DNA from: JABAAE01 sp905480545
Lineage (GTDB): Bacteria > Planctomycetota > Planctomycetia > Pirellulales > Pirellulaceae
Assembly: GCA_943788025.1 (NCBI GenBank)
Contig: CALSOR010000002.1
Location: forward strand, 1,178,001-1,242,000
Direction: 5' to 3'
Length of the DNA stretch: 64,000 nt
Below are positions 46,701 through 54,601 of this stretch, in pieces. The translations under genes were made by a program, and so were the position numbers. The notes under the pieces are model-generated. The model was not told the origin of the DNA. It did no database searches and saw nothing but the letters and a program-made list of their open reading frames with translations. Numbering within the stretch: position 1 is the stretch's first letter; each line of letters opens with the position of its first letter.

Positions 46701-48472
46701 CAGATACGCGAGAAATGGAAAATCTCGATCGACGACAAAAGCCGTTCCGCGACCTTAAGGAATTGGTGGGCGGCGCAGATATTCGTCGTGGATTCCTGGT
46801 CAATGCAACGGCGCAGGATCCATTGCTCACCTACCAAACGAATCCTAGAAAGTTGGTTGAAACGGTGGGGGCGTCCATTGGTCTTTCTGAAATCAAAATG
46901 TCGATTGATCGAGCCGGTGCTTACCGCGTCGAACAAAAGTTCTTTGTTGATAACCGAACCGAACCATTTTTGGAAATCAAGTTACCATCAAATGCGAAAC
47001 TATGGACCGTCAAGGTTGCGGATTCGCTTGTTAAACCGATCGCGGTTGAAGCAGAAGAGTCTTCCGTTCGAATTCCACTGATCAAAACGGCTGAGGGTGA
47101 TTCAGACTTTGTTGTTGAAATTAAATACGGTGGATCCATCGAACGGCTTTCAAACTTTGCAAAAATTGAATTTCCATTCGCTGAAACCGTCGGTATTAAA
47201 GTGAGTGAAAGTAACGTTCGACTGTATGTACCGGAAGATTTCGATTTTGATTTCAAGGAAACAAGCTCGTTGGCTATTTCAGAAGAAAAGCTAATTGCGG
47301 ATGCAAAATCGAGATACGAGGTTTCACTTTTTTCAAAATTGAATTCGCAAGCTCGCAATTCAAAGAATGAGTTGGTAAAGCAACGGGCAATTCGGAATTT
47401 AATCGAATTGCAGGCCAATCAAGAGAAAGTCTCTCGCGCAACAGCGATTGCCAATTTGTATTCGGAAGATGACGTGCAAAGGGAGATTGAGGTCGATAAC
47501 CGAGGCCGATTCAACGACTTGCTCCAGACTCAAAAGGTCGAGTTGTTTGGGAACTCGGGAAACCTTTCAAATACTTATGGTGGAAACTGGGACAAAGCGC
47601 AAGACCAGCAAGTACGACAACAACCCAATGTTTCGGTCCATCCAACGACGCAGTCAATGACACCGATCAACGAAGAATGGTTCGGTTCAAATGGTCTGGT
47701 GAATCCAGAGCTAATCAGTCAAAACCGATCCAATAAACGATTTAATTCAATTGATTTTATTGCTCCCGCCGAAAAGCCCCGTTCTGGAAAGGCGGATAGT
47801 TCCAAAGAAATCATGAACCAGGAAACACGATGGAAAGGCAGAAAATCGGGGCAAATGGGTGGTGGTGGATTCGGCGGAGTTTTGTCGACCAGAGAGAAGG
47901 GTTTGCAACAAAGTGGCGAAGGATTGGAATCGAAGAATGAAATCGCTCAAGAGAATTTCAAAAAGCAAATCGCCGATAATATCAACTCCATTCAAAGGCA
48001 AAGCCAGAGTCAGCAGGGACAGCAAGGAGGGAATTCGAAGGACAGGATCTTGCGTCGCTACTCGCAACAAAACGGACCCGAAGGACAGAATACGAGTGGC
48101 ATAGAAAAAGAAAGCCAACGTCAAAAATCGCCGATGATACGTGGGAGCGGTGTGAATATTGAAGACGAAGCTACCAATCAAAATCGCCGTAATCAACCGA
48201 ACGATCCGGCGGGGCTGGTTGGGGGGCAAGCCAACACCCCTATGGGCAACTCAGTCGCTTTATCACAGGCTGATTTTGTTTCGGCGAGCCTCGAAATTGA
48301 ATTCGATCATCGCGGCAAAGAGGTTCTTTTTCGAACCACCTCAAACGAATTAAATCTGGAGGCTACCGTGATTAGCAAATCAATCAAACGGCGATCAACC
48401 AATTTCTTCGTGCTTTTTGGTTTGATGATTATCCTAGGCTTTGGTTTTTGGTTTTTTAAACCACGGTCGTAG
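40721..48472 (+). CDS. Giant two-module membrane protein with internal signal-like segment
   Basis: 2583 aa. Module B (~1-1228): N-terminal hydrophobic segment, entry motif VLYVPFENLNILFDGSSQ, a long strand-rich region, an acidic/Ala/Pro linker (~990-1095), then about four membrane helices (~1137-1225). Module C (~1229-2583) begins with a second signal-peptide-like stretch (RRPALLLAFVGSTSFMLTVC, ~1230-1250). It repeats the entry motif as IFIPYQKYIELKRKADP, and after ~1000 strand-rich residues ends in a Gln/Asn/Gly-rich region (~2290-2540) and one final helix (FFVLFGLMIILGFGFWFF). B and C each match module A in the preceding gene in order of features. The protein therefore looks like a fusion of two once-separate tandem paralogues. 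Function unknown; it could be a surface scaffold or an envelope-spanning machine. Confidence 0.85.
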   Translation: MNQQNKHTDQNSVSNRAATTYRSHQQNRLGTNRLVFAIAIICSFLIEINAQENLSSPGNKQTTRVLYVPFENLNILFDGSSQHVYLSKKEYEGLLEKAKIEPVEKTPRDFVYSSVEHKSEILGSYAVINTKLTVETFRDGLHAIPIDFKNVSLQSAAIGGNSAPLGKNANNQTIIFLDGRSIHEVDLQFVSLVKVETARQSVGFQLPTAATSKFSIAVAGNVELTSGPAVVGRVYDAAVNRTSFQLVPSREFMSMTMSVNNKKLQAKKSILAKSVVIHELTSNYEQIHARVNVDILYGSTNEIRFGLPKDFQITEVSCADMSQWRIENPEAESVLVVQLRTDVTKSFALNIAATSTKITPEKWTLNRLKPIDFDGELSVIGIVAEERFELQSLSSKGLVSLDNQKIQASIPETVFKTAAGAPAIETVAAYFSPDGNFELNAEFTRPKAKLVVKPTSILFFSDRNQKMIGQFQLTAENEKVIDFDLLLPAGWRLMSITGGNGAPLSFQRFVDAPQTRINAKLPGGLAPGASNTIVFEAQMTSDQWSSSWSETEIQFPKFEVNGSELTTGAIAVAVEDDLAVRPKETTKLETLLKEQKSLFGLDGFNTAIAFEIVETDYNATLVVQRLDPQITATTYSFFRQKTKQLDVRYEIAFDIQTARAQELKFSLAKTTPSELQIRGLNGILLSQTDSTEIDDVRVWTLKLSEPRLGEVRIAVDFVQPLKSDEVQDYQLPMILIDGVEYQTSLFAFEGNPDFDIELTTAMRPIDVGEMGDAEYVPGSRLLGSYSSVGIDPDLSIDVKRRNIHQLPSAIVEKSTLVSVVSRNGRSQTEAKYTILTKVPFLELKLPKSAELWSVMLDGVPTRPQVRGGSVVISMPPDTTRRTREVSVFYEDEIVEFGLSGKINMQAPALLVRNDARSKSSDVPQADIDWSVTLPSGYSVASNDGSVFTTEEERKPLPFEKVLSVLTRFVISTSSYSNEMLKSSKAKSDVANDASVNGMVAGTSQAEFGDEIAAGEEASASPDDAKGGMDLDDLSVNEDAKIVSKSASPQQSQPQFQVPRDQPFRGGEMIDRDRVRPPAAPMPAKKLATKFSLKGKRGLNIQTVALSFEEETQTFNFKSLGAQPEVAITIVDQDRFHWLSFAYGGLVIAIGLMLCIRSVRMKIGFTMVVVGIAAVVPMLGDWTQVVWRGLENSLYAVCFLIGVWIVYAILAVIIRFFGRDVTRWFRNIVRTRRPALLLAFVGSTSFMLTVCSELTGQEGKKSPPIQIPNDAIIIPYDPENPDVESEQIFIPYQKYIELKRKADPDKTELKKPLVAEFGWCGAEYKTTLTGRDLLINGRLQFESFTDNQIAIPLDLESAVITKALLDGEPAQLKVATSVQITQQKKSLNQSQQAKPQNKKGVQPATQTKQLLLYVQGRGVKTLEVEFRLPIQQVGGWRMIRGRLPAGPASKIELSIPKLGTELNYSTNDVATEFVSTAAVPNLTIPLGSRGEVALSWRGQVSSAQVDQNLSVNSTALFDVRNDGLHLVWKLDFLFRASTRSKFDVELPKDFSVVRVYGGNIRGWEVRNQDTMNILDVTLLSEADSKESFTIELSNRKMDLKSATAFPMPTVVVPDAAIHSGQITVRKTSSLELQTDTMIGISRIDFSSASQVKPRSEPLFQPIVFQAFEFSRTPFSVAIQCRPKLGGLEVKTRTLIDIREKTCGMETQFVCSSLQPIHELTVVLPVDLDIQNIRMPVGFRKTVKVDESTQLLKLFLSQGLNGTFAFDISGRLADHQAIQNAANQNPSSVIPLPKIFVQNAGKQSGQFAAIAESRLIVQPAELNRCESVLVSQVKPWLSSVNQTKAQVAINHKSEDYAGKLMVTKKPALVDATSITNVNVTLRSIEESIIVNYEIRDNGIDEVSFLIPAEIKDATIKADLIREKVIEPVGDGDNPSQYRVTLKLQDFVIGQFRVLVEKDFGLSSSKRSASIPAVENIDSSKRFVTLQNSGFDELLVPDTREMENLDRRQKPFRDLKELVGGADIRRGFLVNATAQDPLLTYQTNPRKLVETVGASIGLSEIKMSIDRAGAYRVEQKFFVDNRTEPFLEIKLPSNAKLWTVKVADSLVKPIAVEAEESSVRIPLIKTAEGDSDFVVEIKYGGSIERLSNFAKIEFPFAETVGIKVSESNVRLYVPEDFDFDFKETSSLAISEEKLIADAKSRYEVSLFSKLNSQARNSKNELVKQRAIRNLIELQANQEKVSRATAIANLYSEDDVQREIEVDNRGRFNDLLQTQKVELFGNSGNLSNTYGGNWDKAQDQQVRQQPNVSVHPTTQSMTPINEEWFGSNGLVNPELISQNRSNKRFNSIDFIAPAEKPRSGKADSSKEIMNQETRWKGRKSGQMGGGGFGGVLSTREKGLQQSGEGLESKNEIAQENFKKQIADNINSIQRQSQSQQGQQGGNSKDRILRRYSQQNGPEGQNTSGIEKESQRQKSPMIRGSGVNIEDEATNQNRRNQPNDPAGLVGGQANTPMGNSVALSQADFVSASLEIEFDHRGKEVLFRTTSNELNLEATVISKSIKRRSTNFFVLFGLMIILGFGFWFFKPRS

Positions 48473-48808
48473 GTCGGGCGAAGCTCCGCCCCATTGCCTC
48501 CGCCCCATTGCCATTGTGCGTCGGAGTTATTTTTGATGGGGAATCAACGACTGAAGTGAGCGGCTTTGTTTGTAGGGGTGTGCTGGTGTTCAATCGTGGC
48601 GATCTTTGAAATGGTCTGTTCTTTGATCTGGTTCATTCCCAGCTCAGCGTACTCCCGCCAGTGTGAAGCCCGTGCTGATCGCCGAATCGGGGGTGAATGC
48701 AACCGAAAAATCTTTTCAAGTGACCGCTGCCGATTTTATCCCTCAGCTTTTATACTTCTTGTGATCAAATCAAATTGAAAACAACGCAAAAAACTGACAG
48801 AGGACTCA
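48473..48808. other. Spacer upstream of kbl
   Basis: A 336-nt spacer. CTCCGCCCCATTGC occurs twice in tandem near 48485-48515. A purine-rich AGAGGA (48799-48804) precedes the kbl ATG. No terminator hairpin for the giant gene was recognised. Confidence 0.4.
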
Positions 48809-49984
48809 ATGCCAAATTCCGCTTTCGACGCACGCAATATTGAACTGATGCAATCGCTGGCTGATTCTGGGCAGACGAAACCGTTTTATGAAATCACTTC
48901 GCCGATGCGGCCGGTTGTCAATATCGCGGGTAAAGGCGAGGTCCTTGTTCTTTGCGCCAATAACTACCTGGGCCTGGCTGATCATCCTGAGGTCATCGAC
49001 GCGGGAGTTCAGGGCCTGAAAGATTATGGCGCAGGTACAGCGTCGGTTCGATTTATCTGTGGAACCTTGGAATGCCATCGAAAACTGGAAACGAAAATCG
49101 CTGAATTCGTCGGCACAGAAAGCTCGTTGTCTTATGTTTCATGTTGGAATGCAAACGAAGCCTTGTTTCCGACGCTTGCTGGGCCAGACGATATCTTGCT
49201 TTCCGATGAACTCAATCACGCCAGTATTATCGATGGTTGCAGGCTCGTTTCAAAAAAAGTTGAAAAGCAAGTCTACAAGCACAATGATCTCGAAGATCTG
49301 GAATCGAAATTGAAAGCTTCGGCGGCAAAAGAATGCCGCTGGGTGATCGCAGACGGCGTCTTTAGCATGGAAGGTGACGTCGTTCACCTGCCCGAGATCG
49401 TTGAGTTGTGCAAACGATACGATGCACTTTTGGTCGTGGATGATTCGCATGGTATTGGTGTTTTGGGCGAAACAGGCCGTGGCACACCAGAGCACTTTAA
49501 CCTGCTTGGTGAAGTGGATGTCATCACCGGAACGCTGGGTAAAGCACTTGGCGGCGCGGCTGGCGGTTACGTTGCAGCATCGCAAAAAGCCATCGAAGTT
49601 CTGGAGCAGCGTGCACGACCAAGTTTGTTCTCCAACGCACTTCCCGCGACTGTGGCTTACAGTGCTTGCAAAGCGATTGAAGTCGTTCAGCAGCAACCGT
49701 CGATTGTCAAACGATTGCATTCCAATGTCGCGACGTTTCGAAAGGGACTCGCTGATCTCGGGTTTAAGTGTCCGGACTCACCTACTGCGATCATTCCGAT
49801 CATGATTGGCGATGAAGCCGAAGCGATCAAGAAGAGCAAAGCCCTGTACGACATGGGTGTGATGGTGATTGGTTTTGGTTTCCCGGTTGTGCCCAAAGGC
49901 GAAGCTCGTCTCCGTGTTCAAATGTCGGCGGCATTGACGGACGAACATATGCAAACGGCGTTGGACGCGTTTGCAAAATTGTAG
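48809..49984 (+). CDS. kbl: Glycine C-acetyltransferase (2-amino-3-ketobutyrate CoA ligase)
   Basis: PLP enzyme of the alpha-oxoamine synthase family. It cleaves 2-amino-3-oxobutyrate with CoA to glycine and acetyl-CoA in threonine breakdown. 391 aa. Landmarks are LVLCANNYLGLADHPEVIDA, the Kbl-type SVRFICGTLECHRKLE, DELNHASIIDGCR, the PLP-binding DDSHGIGVLGETGRG and the Schiff-base Lys (~244) in ITGTLGKALGGAAGGYVA. The relative BioF is similar, but the FICGT...H segment and C-terminal pattern favour Kbl. Threonine dehydrogenase (tdh), the usual partner, is not adjacent. Confidence 0.88.
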   Translation: MPNSAFDARNIELMQSLADSGQTKPFYEITSPMRPVVNIAGKGEVLVLCANNYLGLADHPEVIDAGVQGLKDYGAGTASVRFICGTLECHRKLETKIAEFVGTESSLSYVSCWNANEALFPTLAGPDDILLSDELNHASIIDGCRLVSKKVEKQVYKHNDLEDLESKLKASAAKECRWVIADGVFSMEGDVVHLPEIVELCKRYDALLVVDDSHGIGVLGETGRGTPEHFNLLGEVDVITGTLGKALGGAAGGYVAASQKAIEVLEQRARPSLFSNALPATVAYSACKAIEVVQQQPSIVKRLHSNVATFRKGLADLGFKCPDSPTAIIPIMIGDEAEAIKKSKALYDMGVMVIGFGFPVVPKGEARLRVQMSAALTDEHMQTALDAFAKL

Positions 49985-50438
49985 GCCAAAAACGTGAACC
50001 AAACGGGCGGCTGCTTTTTCAGTCAATGGGATGCTTCGCATTTCCGCAACGCGGAGAGTGTACAACTTCGTTTAGCGGAAACGTGTAGCAGCGGAAAAGG
50101 GCGGTCGTGAAGGCGGAATCAATTGACCAGACGCGACCATTCGGTTTTTTCGTGAATGACTCGCGTCATCCAATCAATTGGAAAGCTTCTCAGAATAATC
50201 TGCCCTTTGCTTGACCCAAACCAACAACAACAGGCTTAATATTTCTGCTGAAAATCGATGTCGGTTTGTAGTAATCTTGTGATTTGCTTGCGACAATACA
50301 CACCAGTGGTATGCCGGACGGTGGCACCACAAAACGTAGCTGCCGTCGCCAGACGGTGGAATCACAAGGCGTAGTCGAATTCCACACTCTGGCGAGTGTA
50401 GCTACAGCCGTTCGCTTTCAGTTTCAATTAGGTGGAAT
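49985..50438. other. Spacer carrying dispersed palindromes
   Basis: A 454-nt spacer. GACGGTGGCACCACAAAACG is followed by the related GACGGTGGAATCACAAGGCG about 40 nt later, giving an imperfect direct repeat that overlaps the palindromic copy at 50336-50405. Short minus-strand frames here (50174-50387) are simply the repeat read as protein. Confidence 0.5.
50336..50405. repeat. Palindromic intergenic element (copy 3 of a dispersed family)
   Basis: GTAGCTGCCGTCGCCAGACG... on the left pairs imperfectly with ...CTCTGGCGAGTGTAGCTAC on the right; about 27 nt per arm with a few mismatches. It lies directly upstream of the SHD1/PQQ gene. Confidence 0.7.
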
Positions 50439-51926
50439 ATGCAATCACGTTTTCTTTGTGTCTTAACGGTTTGTGCACTGGTGTTTTCTGTATCAGAGTC
50501 GTCGACGGCATGCATTCAGGTCGATGATTTTCGAACATGGAAAGATGCGACTGGAAAATTCGCGATCCAGGCGCAATTAATTCAAGACGCAAACGGTACC
50601 GTTACGCTCAAAAAAGAAAACGGCGACGAAATCAATCTGCCTGTGAATAAATTATCTGCGGCGGATCGAAAATTTCTGGTGAAAGTGAGCCGCGAAGACA
50701 AGCCATCGGATACGAATGGTTCGACCAAAACTGATGTTAAAGATTGGCCGACTTGGCGTGGAACGGACCGAACAGGCGTTTCAAAAGAAACCGGCCTTAT
50801 GCAAAAATGGCCAGAATCGGGACCTCCGCTTCAGTGGACGGTCGATGGAATAGGGGGCGGCTACTCCAGTGTTTCGGTTGCTGATGGAAACATTTATACG
50901 CTCAGTCAAATGGACGGAAGTCAACAGATCGTGTGCATCTCGATCGAAGGAAACGTGAAATGGAAAACCCCAATTTCGAAAAACGGCCAACCGAATTGCA
51001 CGCCAACGATTGATGATGGATTAGTTTATGCGATCGGCCGACATGGAACCTTGGCAGCAGTCAAAGCAGAAAATGGCGAAAAGGTTTGGAGCGTTGACTT
51101 TGCGTCAGATTTTGGCGGAAAGATGATGAGCCAATGGGGATTCAGTGAGTCGCCGCTGGTCGATGGTGAAAAGTTAATTTGTACGCCCGGCGGCCCGACT
51201 GCAATGATTGTCGCATTAAACAAAAAAACGGGAAAGTTGATTTGGAAGACTCCCATGCAGCCAGGCGGTTCCAAAGGACAGGATGGTGCCGGCTATTCAT
51301 CGGTCGTGATTGGAAATATGGGTGGCGTGAGGCAGTACATTACGCTGGTGGGACGCGGAGTCATCAGCGTCGATGCGGCGACTGGTCGGCCATTGTGGCA
51401 GTACGAAAAAGTTGCAAATGGAACCGCGAATGTGCCGACGCCCATCGTGTCAGGAAATTATGTCTTTTGTTCGTCCGGCTATGGCGATGGCGGTTCAGCG
51501 TTATTGCAGATTCAAAAGAAGGGCCGAAACTTTTCGGCACGCGAAGTTTATCACTATGAAGCTCGCGAAGTTCAGAATCACCACGGAGGCATGGTCTTAA
51601 TTGATGGCTTTATTTATATGGGACACGGCCATAACAAAGGACTTCCGATGTGTCTTGAAATGCGAACAGGAAAGATCAAATGGGGTGGAAAGATTCGTGG
51701 TGAAGGTGATGGCTCCGCTGCGATCGTTGCTGCTGACGGTCAAATCTATTTCCGATACGAAAATGGTAAGATGGCTTTGGTCGAAGCCAATCCCATGTCG
51801 TACAAAGTGAATGGCGCATTTACATTGCCGAGTCGAAACGGAAAAAGTTGGCCGCATCCAGTGATTTCCGATGGGCGGCTTTACATTCGCGACCAACATC
51901 AACTGCATTGTTTTGATATCAAGTAA
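50439..51926 (+). CDS. Exported SHD1 plus PQQ-like beta-propeller protein
   Basis: 495 aa. A signal peptide (SRFLCVLTVCALVFSVSES) leads into an SHD1 domain (~28-88): FRTWKDATGKFAIQAQLI, then NLPVNKLSAADRKFLVK. A PQQ-type seven-bladed propeller follows (~100-495), opening with DWPTWRGTDRTGVSKETGL, with blades marked by DGNIYTLS, DGLVYAIGRHG, KKTGKLIWKTP, TGRPLWQYE and ADGQIYFRYENG. Planctomycetes have many such outer-wall-protein-like propellers; no catalytic PQQ or calcium ligands could be confirmed, so an enzymatic role is not assured. It is flanked on both sides by inverted copies of the same palindrome family. Confidence 0.87.
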   Translation: MQSRFLCVLTVCALVFSVSESSTACIQVDDFRTWKDATGKFAIQAQLIQDANGTVTLKKENGDEINLPVNKLSAADRKFLVKVSREDKPSDTNGSTKTDVKDWPTWRGTDRTGVSKETGLMQKWPESGPPLQWTVDGIGGGYSSVSVADGNIYTLSQMDGSQQIVCISIEGNVKWKTPISKNGQPNCTPTIDDGLVYAIGRHGTLAAVKAENGEKVWSVDFASDFGGKMMSQWGFSESPLVDGEKLICTPGGPTAMIVALNKKTGKLIWKTPMQPGGSKGQDGAGYSSVVIGNMGGVRQYITLVGRGVISVDAATGRPLWQYEKVANGTANVPTPIVSGNYVFCSSGYGDGGSALLQIQKKGRNFSAREVYHYEAREVQNHHGGMVLIDGFIYMGHGHNKGLPMCLEMRTGKIKWGGKIRGEGDGSAAIVAADGQIYFRYENGKMALVEANPMSYKVNGAFTLPSRNGKSWPHPVISDGRLYIRDQHQLHCFDIK

Positions 51927-51975
51927 TAAAAGACCTGGTGGGTCGTCAATGTTGAATTGAACGGAAGTTGCACTT

Positions 51976-52013
51976 ACCAGAGTGTGGAATTCGACCGTTC
52001 GACCGTTCGCTAC
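51976..52013. repeat. Palindromic intergenic element (copy 4, partial)
   Basis: CCAGAGTGTGGAATTCGAC matches, in inverted orientation, the right arm of the copy at 50336-50405. It lies just downstream of the SHD1/PQQ gene. Confidence 0.55.
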
Positions 52014-52092
52014 ATTGCAAATCAGATCTGACGTACCCATCGCTTCAACGGCTTTATCAGCCGCTATGCGATAACATCCCGTTCTGTGTCTT

Positions 52093-53178
52093 TTATTGCC
52101 TTTGAGCTTTCAGACAAGAGGCATCTGCGGGTGTTGGAGTACCTGTTTTATCCACAGGATGAGTGAACATGTATCGCCAAACATCTTCATGCATGAACTT
52201 TCCGTTCTTCTTGTACGCTCTGCTTCCTGGTTGCACACTGCTATGAGCTCGATTTTCATCACCCTTCACATCAAAATCGGTAATTAACCGACGGGAATTT
52301 CCGTAGGGAAATGGGGCTTTGTCCACGTTTACAATCGGTCCGAATTTGTTCATTCCCAACATTTCCCACGATCGGCAATAGTGGTCATTCTTCCAACCGC
52401 CGTCGAGCACATGCGAAAATCCAAAGTAACGATTTTCGGGTGTTGCCGACGGAAGCGATTGCCAAATCTGATATTGATCGCGTGGTCCACATAACGCGAC
52501 AACGCGAGAGACCTTTTGGTGTTTGGCGAATCTCGCCGCCGTTGTCGATCCATGTGAACTGCCCGCAATGATGACGTCTTCCCAACGAATGCCTTTTCTG
52601 TCAGCCGTCAGAAAACGCCCCCAGCCCCCTTGCGGATTGTTTTTGTCCAACCATTTTACGAATTGGTAAGCACGTTCCATCATTCCGTCAGGGTAGGGGA
52701 TGGTTACGTCGTCGCTGAAATCCAATCCTGTCGCGGCCTCCAAACGAATGTTGCCACGACAATTTTCACCAACCGGTTTTTCCTGACAGCATATCGAAAA
52801 CCATTTGTTTGCGTAGTGGACCTGGATTGCATGAATACCATAGGAATTAACACGATCAAAAAGCGCACTGTTGTGACTCATCAGCCAGATCATTAATTTG
52901 CCGCGAGGTGCGACGCGTGTATCGACCGATGCACGTTGAATGTCGGCTGGCTTTCCTTTGGCTTCCAGAACGAATCCAATCTCCGGGTGCGATTTGACTC
53001 GTGAATCAATTTCACTGGCCCGTGCCTGCAACTTGAAGTGTTTTAGCTTTGGTTCAGGTCTTGGCTTTTCTTGCGAGTTTGCACTGCCCAATTCAATTGT
53101 CCAGCATGTGAGCAACACGAGTGAAACGGTCGGTAAAAACCACTTTTGTTCGTCAAGTTTCATATTAACAAATTTCAT
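52093..53178 (-). CDS. Exported alpha/beta-hydrolase-like (BPSS1187-like) protein
   Basis: 361 aa with a signal peptide (WFLPTVSLVLLTCWTIELGS). The nucleophile-elbow-like GSSHGST at ~206 (VIIAGSSHGSTTAARFAKH) fits a GxSxG serine hydrolase. Upstream YGIHAIQVHYANKWFSICC and the WGRFLTADRKGIRWEDVIIA segment match the BPSS1187-type family as I recall it, which is frequent in planctomycetes. The substrate is unknown. An Asp/His pair for the triad is likely in the C-terminal third (SSVQPGSRAYKKNGKF region) but was not pinned down. Confidence 0.7.
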   Translation of the reverse strand: MKFVNMKLDEQKWFLPTVSLVLLTCWTIELGSANSQEKPRPEPKLKHFKLQARASEIDSRVKSHPEIGFVLEAKGKPADIQRASVDTRVAPRGKLMIWLMSHNSALFDRVNSYGIHAIQVHYANKWFSICCQEKPVGENCRGNIRLEAATGLDFSDDVTIPYPDGMMERAYQFVKWLDKNNPQGGWGRFLTADRKGIRWEDVIIAGSSHGSTTAARFAKHQKVSRVVALCGPRDQYQIWQSLPSATPENRYFGFSHVLDGGWKNDHYCRSWEMLGMNKFGPIVNVDKAPFPYGNSRRLITDFDVKGDENRAHSSVQPGSRAYKKNGKFMHEDVWRYMFTHPVDKTGTPTPADASCLKAQRQ

Positions 53179-53193
53179 TTCAACGAGATCAGT

Positions 53194-53690
53194 TTAAGGA
53201 AAAGGAGTCCATCGCTGCGCCGCACTCCGAATTGCCACTGCACCTGATCTTAAGCAACTAGAATTCGATAGTCCATGGATATTCACAATATGAAGTCGTG
53301 CCTGCGAGTGTTTGATTTTCCCATTGGCTTCGCGGAACAGGATTTCGACGAGTCGCAAATCGGGAGCGTCTTTCTTGCTGAGATCTTTGTTGAGCGTTGT
53401 GATCAGTTTTGAGGCCTTTTCAAGAGACGAATTCTCTTTGTAGGGTTGATCAAGTTTGTGATGGGCAATCCCGAGGATCGCTAGATTCATGCTCGAGTGA
53501 AATTGACGGGTTGGTTGGCTTTCGATTTGGCCACGCACTTGACCGCCGATTCAGCATCGCCGCTGCAGCAGTCGAGCACGGCTCAAGTCGTCCAGCCCCG
53601 CGATCGGCACTCGGTAGTTGCGGTTTGTTGATCCATTGCGGAGGCAAGTGTCTCGCCGGGCAAATCAGAAATTAACAAAGTAGCTCCCCG
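53194..53690 (-). pseudogene. Remnant of a TPR-tail protein (Ser/Thr kinase or WD40 type)
   Basis: The minus-strand frame contains MNLAILGIAHHKLDQPYKEN and DLRLVEILFREANGKI. This is the typical end of large planctomycete Ser/Thr kinase or WD40 proteins (LAMAHHxLG... followed by a LREAEAL helix). Just upstream in another frame is protein-like DCCSGDAESAVKCVAKSKAN, so a frameshift separates the two pieces. No kinase domain remains. Confidence 0.45.
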
Positions 53691-53952
53691 TCGAATGAGT
53701 TTCAAAAGTACTTGGACGACGTTCCAGACTTTCTTGCTACGCTACCTGCACAGTGAACCCGAGAACTGGCGTCATGCGTCCGCCACGGCAATGTTTTACG
53801 CGACTAAAGACAGGCTTCCCAATCGCCCAGGACGAACCGCCAAAAGGGAAGCATATCTAAAACGACCAAAGAATAGTAAATTCAAAAAAAGGAACATACC
53901 AACAAGCAAAATCATTGATCCTGATCTAAAGTAAGTGCTATTGGGCGATGCC

Positions 53953-54002
53953 CACGCGGTTTAACAAACTGAAGCAACCAGCACCTGTTGTTAAACCGCG
54001 TG
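53953..54002. repeat. 15-bp perfect inverted repeat
   Basis: CACGCGGTTTAACAA (53953-53967) and TTGTTAAACCGCGTG (53988-54002) with a 20-nt loop. It sits beside the transposase-like fragment and could be a REP-type palindrome or an insertion-element end. Confidence 0.7.
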
Positions 54003-54323
54003 CCCATCAAGCCGCGTATAAGCTTGCTTGGACCTGACTCTTGAATGTTTTTTATCAGACTTGTGGTGGGTGTGGTCCCTGTTGAAAGCGATAGAAGAGG
54101 AGGTTGGTTTATCCCATCGGGTGGCCGTTGCTGCGAACAGGTGACCATCAACGTCAGTCATGACATGGATTTTCGTTCCGTAGCCGCCACGAGAACGCAC
54201 CAAGGCAACCCATTGGTCGCTGTTTTCACTTTGTTTCAATAGTCCAGCGGGACTTCCGTCTCGAACAGTTGAATTTGACTGCGGGGTAAAGAAGAAATAA
54301 AGGACGCATGAGCGGGCGTCCAT
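53991..54323 (-). pseudogene. Transposase-like fragment (IS5-type DDE)
   Basis: A short segment reads RSRGGYGTKIHVMTDVDGHL, closely resembling the strand region of IS5-group transposases around the catalytic Asp (GxGTKIHxxxDxxGxPL). The rest of the frame has no further transposase similarity, and no terminal repeats were identified with confidence. It is a decayed remnant. Confidence 0.5.
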
Positions 54324-54601
54324 GGCTGATGTTAGTCAAGCCTGCGGCATTCGTATGGCGAACAGTTGAGTTCCTTCAATGACAGTCCGCGGGCTTCTCG
54401 GCCAGGAAAGCGGCTTGTTGATTTATTAACCCAACACATGCGGGATCATTGTGTCGCGAAATGAACCCTCGTTTACGCTCTTTCGTTTTGAGTTCGATAA
54501 TTCCTTTTATGCGAAAACCTAGAGTGAAACGACAGCGTTTGAAAAGCTGCAGGGGGATTCAACATGCACAAGAGGGGAGCTCAATTCATTCGAAAAAAAG
54601 C

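Larger units (their letters stand above)
53179..54601. other. Gene-debris region
   Basis: About 1.4 kb with no intact gene. It contains a kinase/TPR-tail remnant (53194-53690), a transposase-like fragment near 54100-54323 and a 15-bp inverted repeat (53953-54002), each listed separately. Other short frames here lack recognisable domains. Confidence 0.6.

Noticed and set aside
50174..50387. Two overlapping minus-strand frames of 63-65 codons
   Set aside because: They are translations of the palindromic repeat and its direct repeat, not genes.
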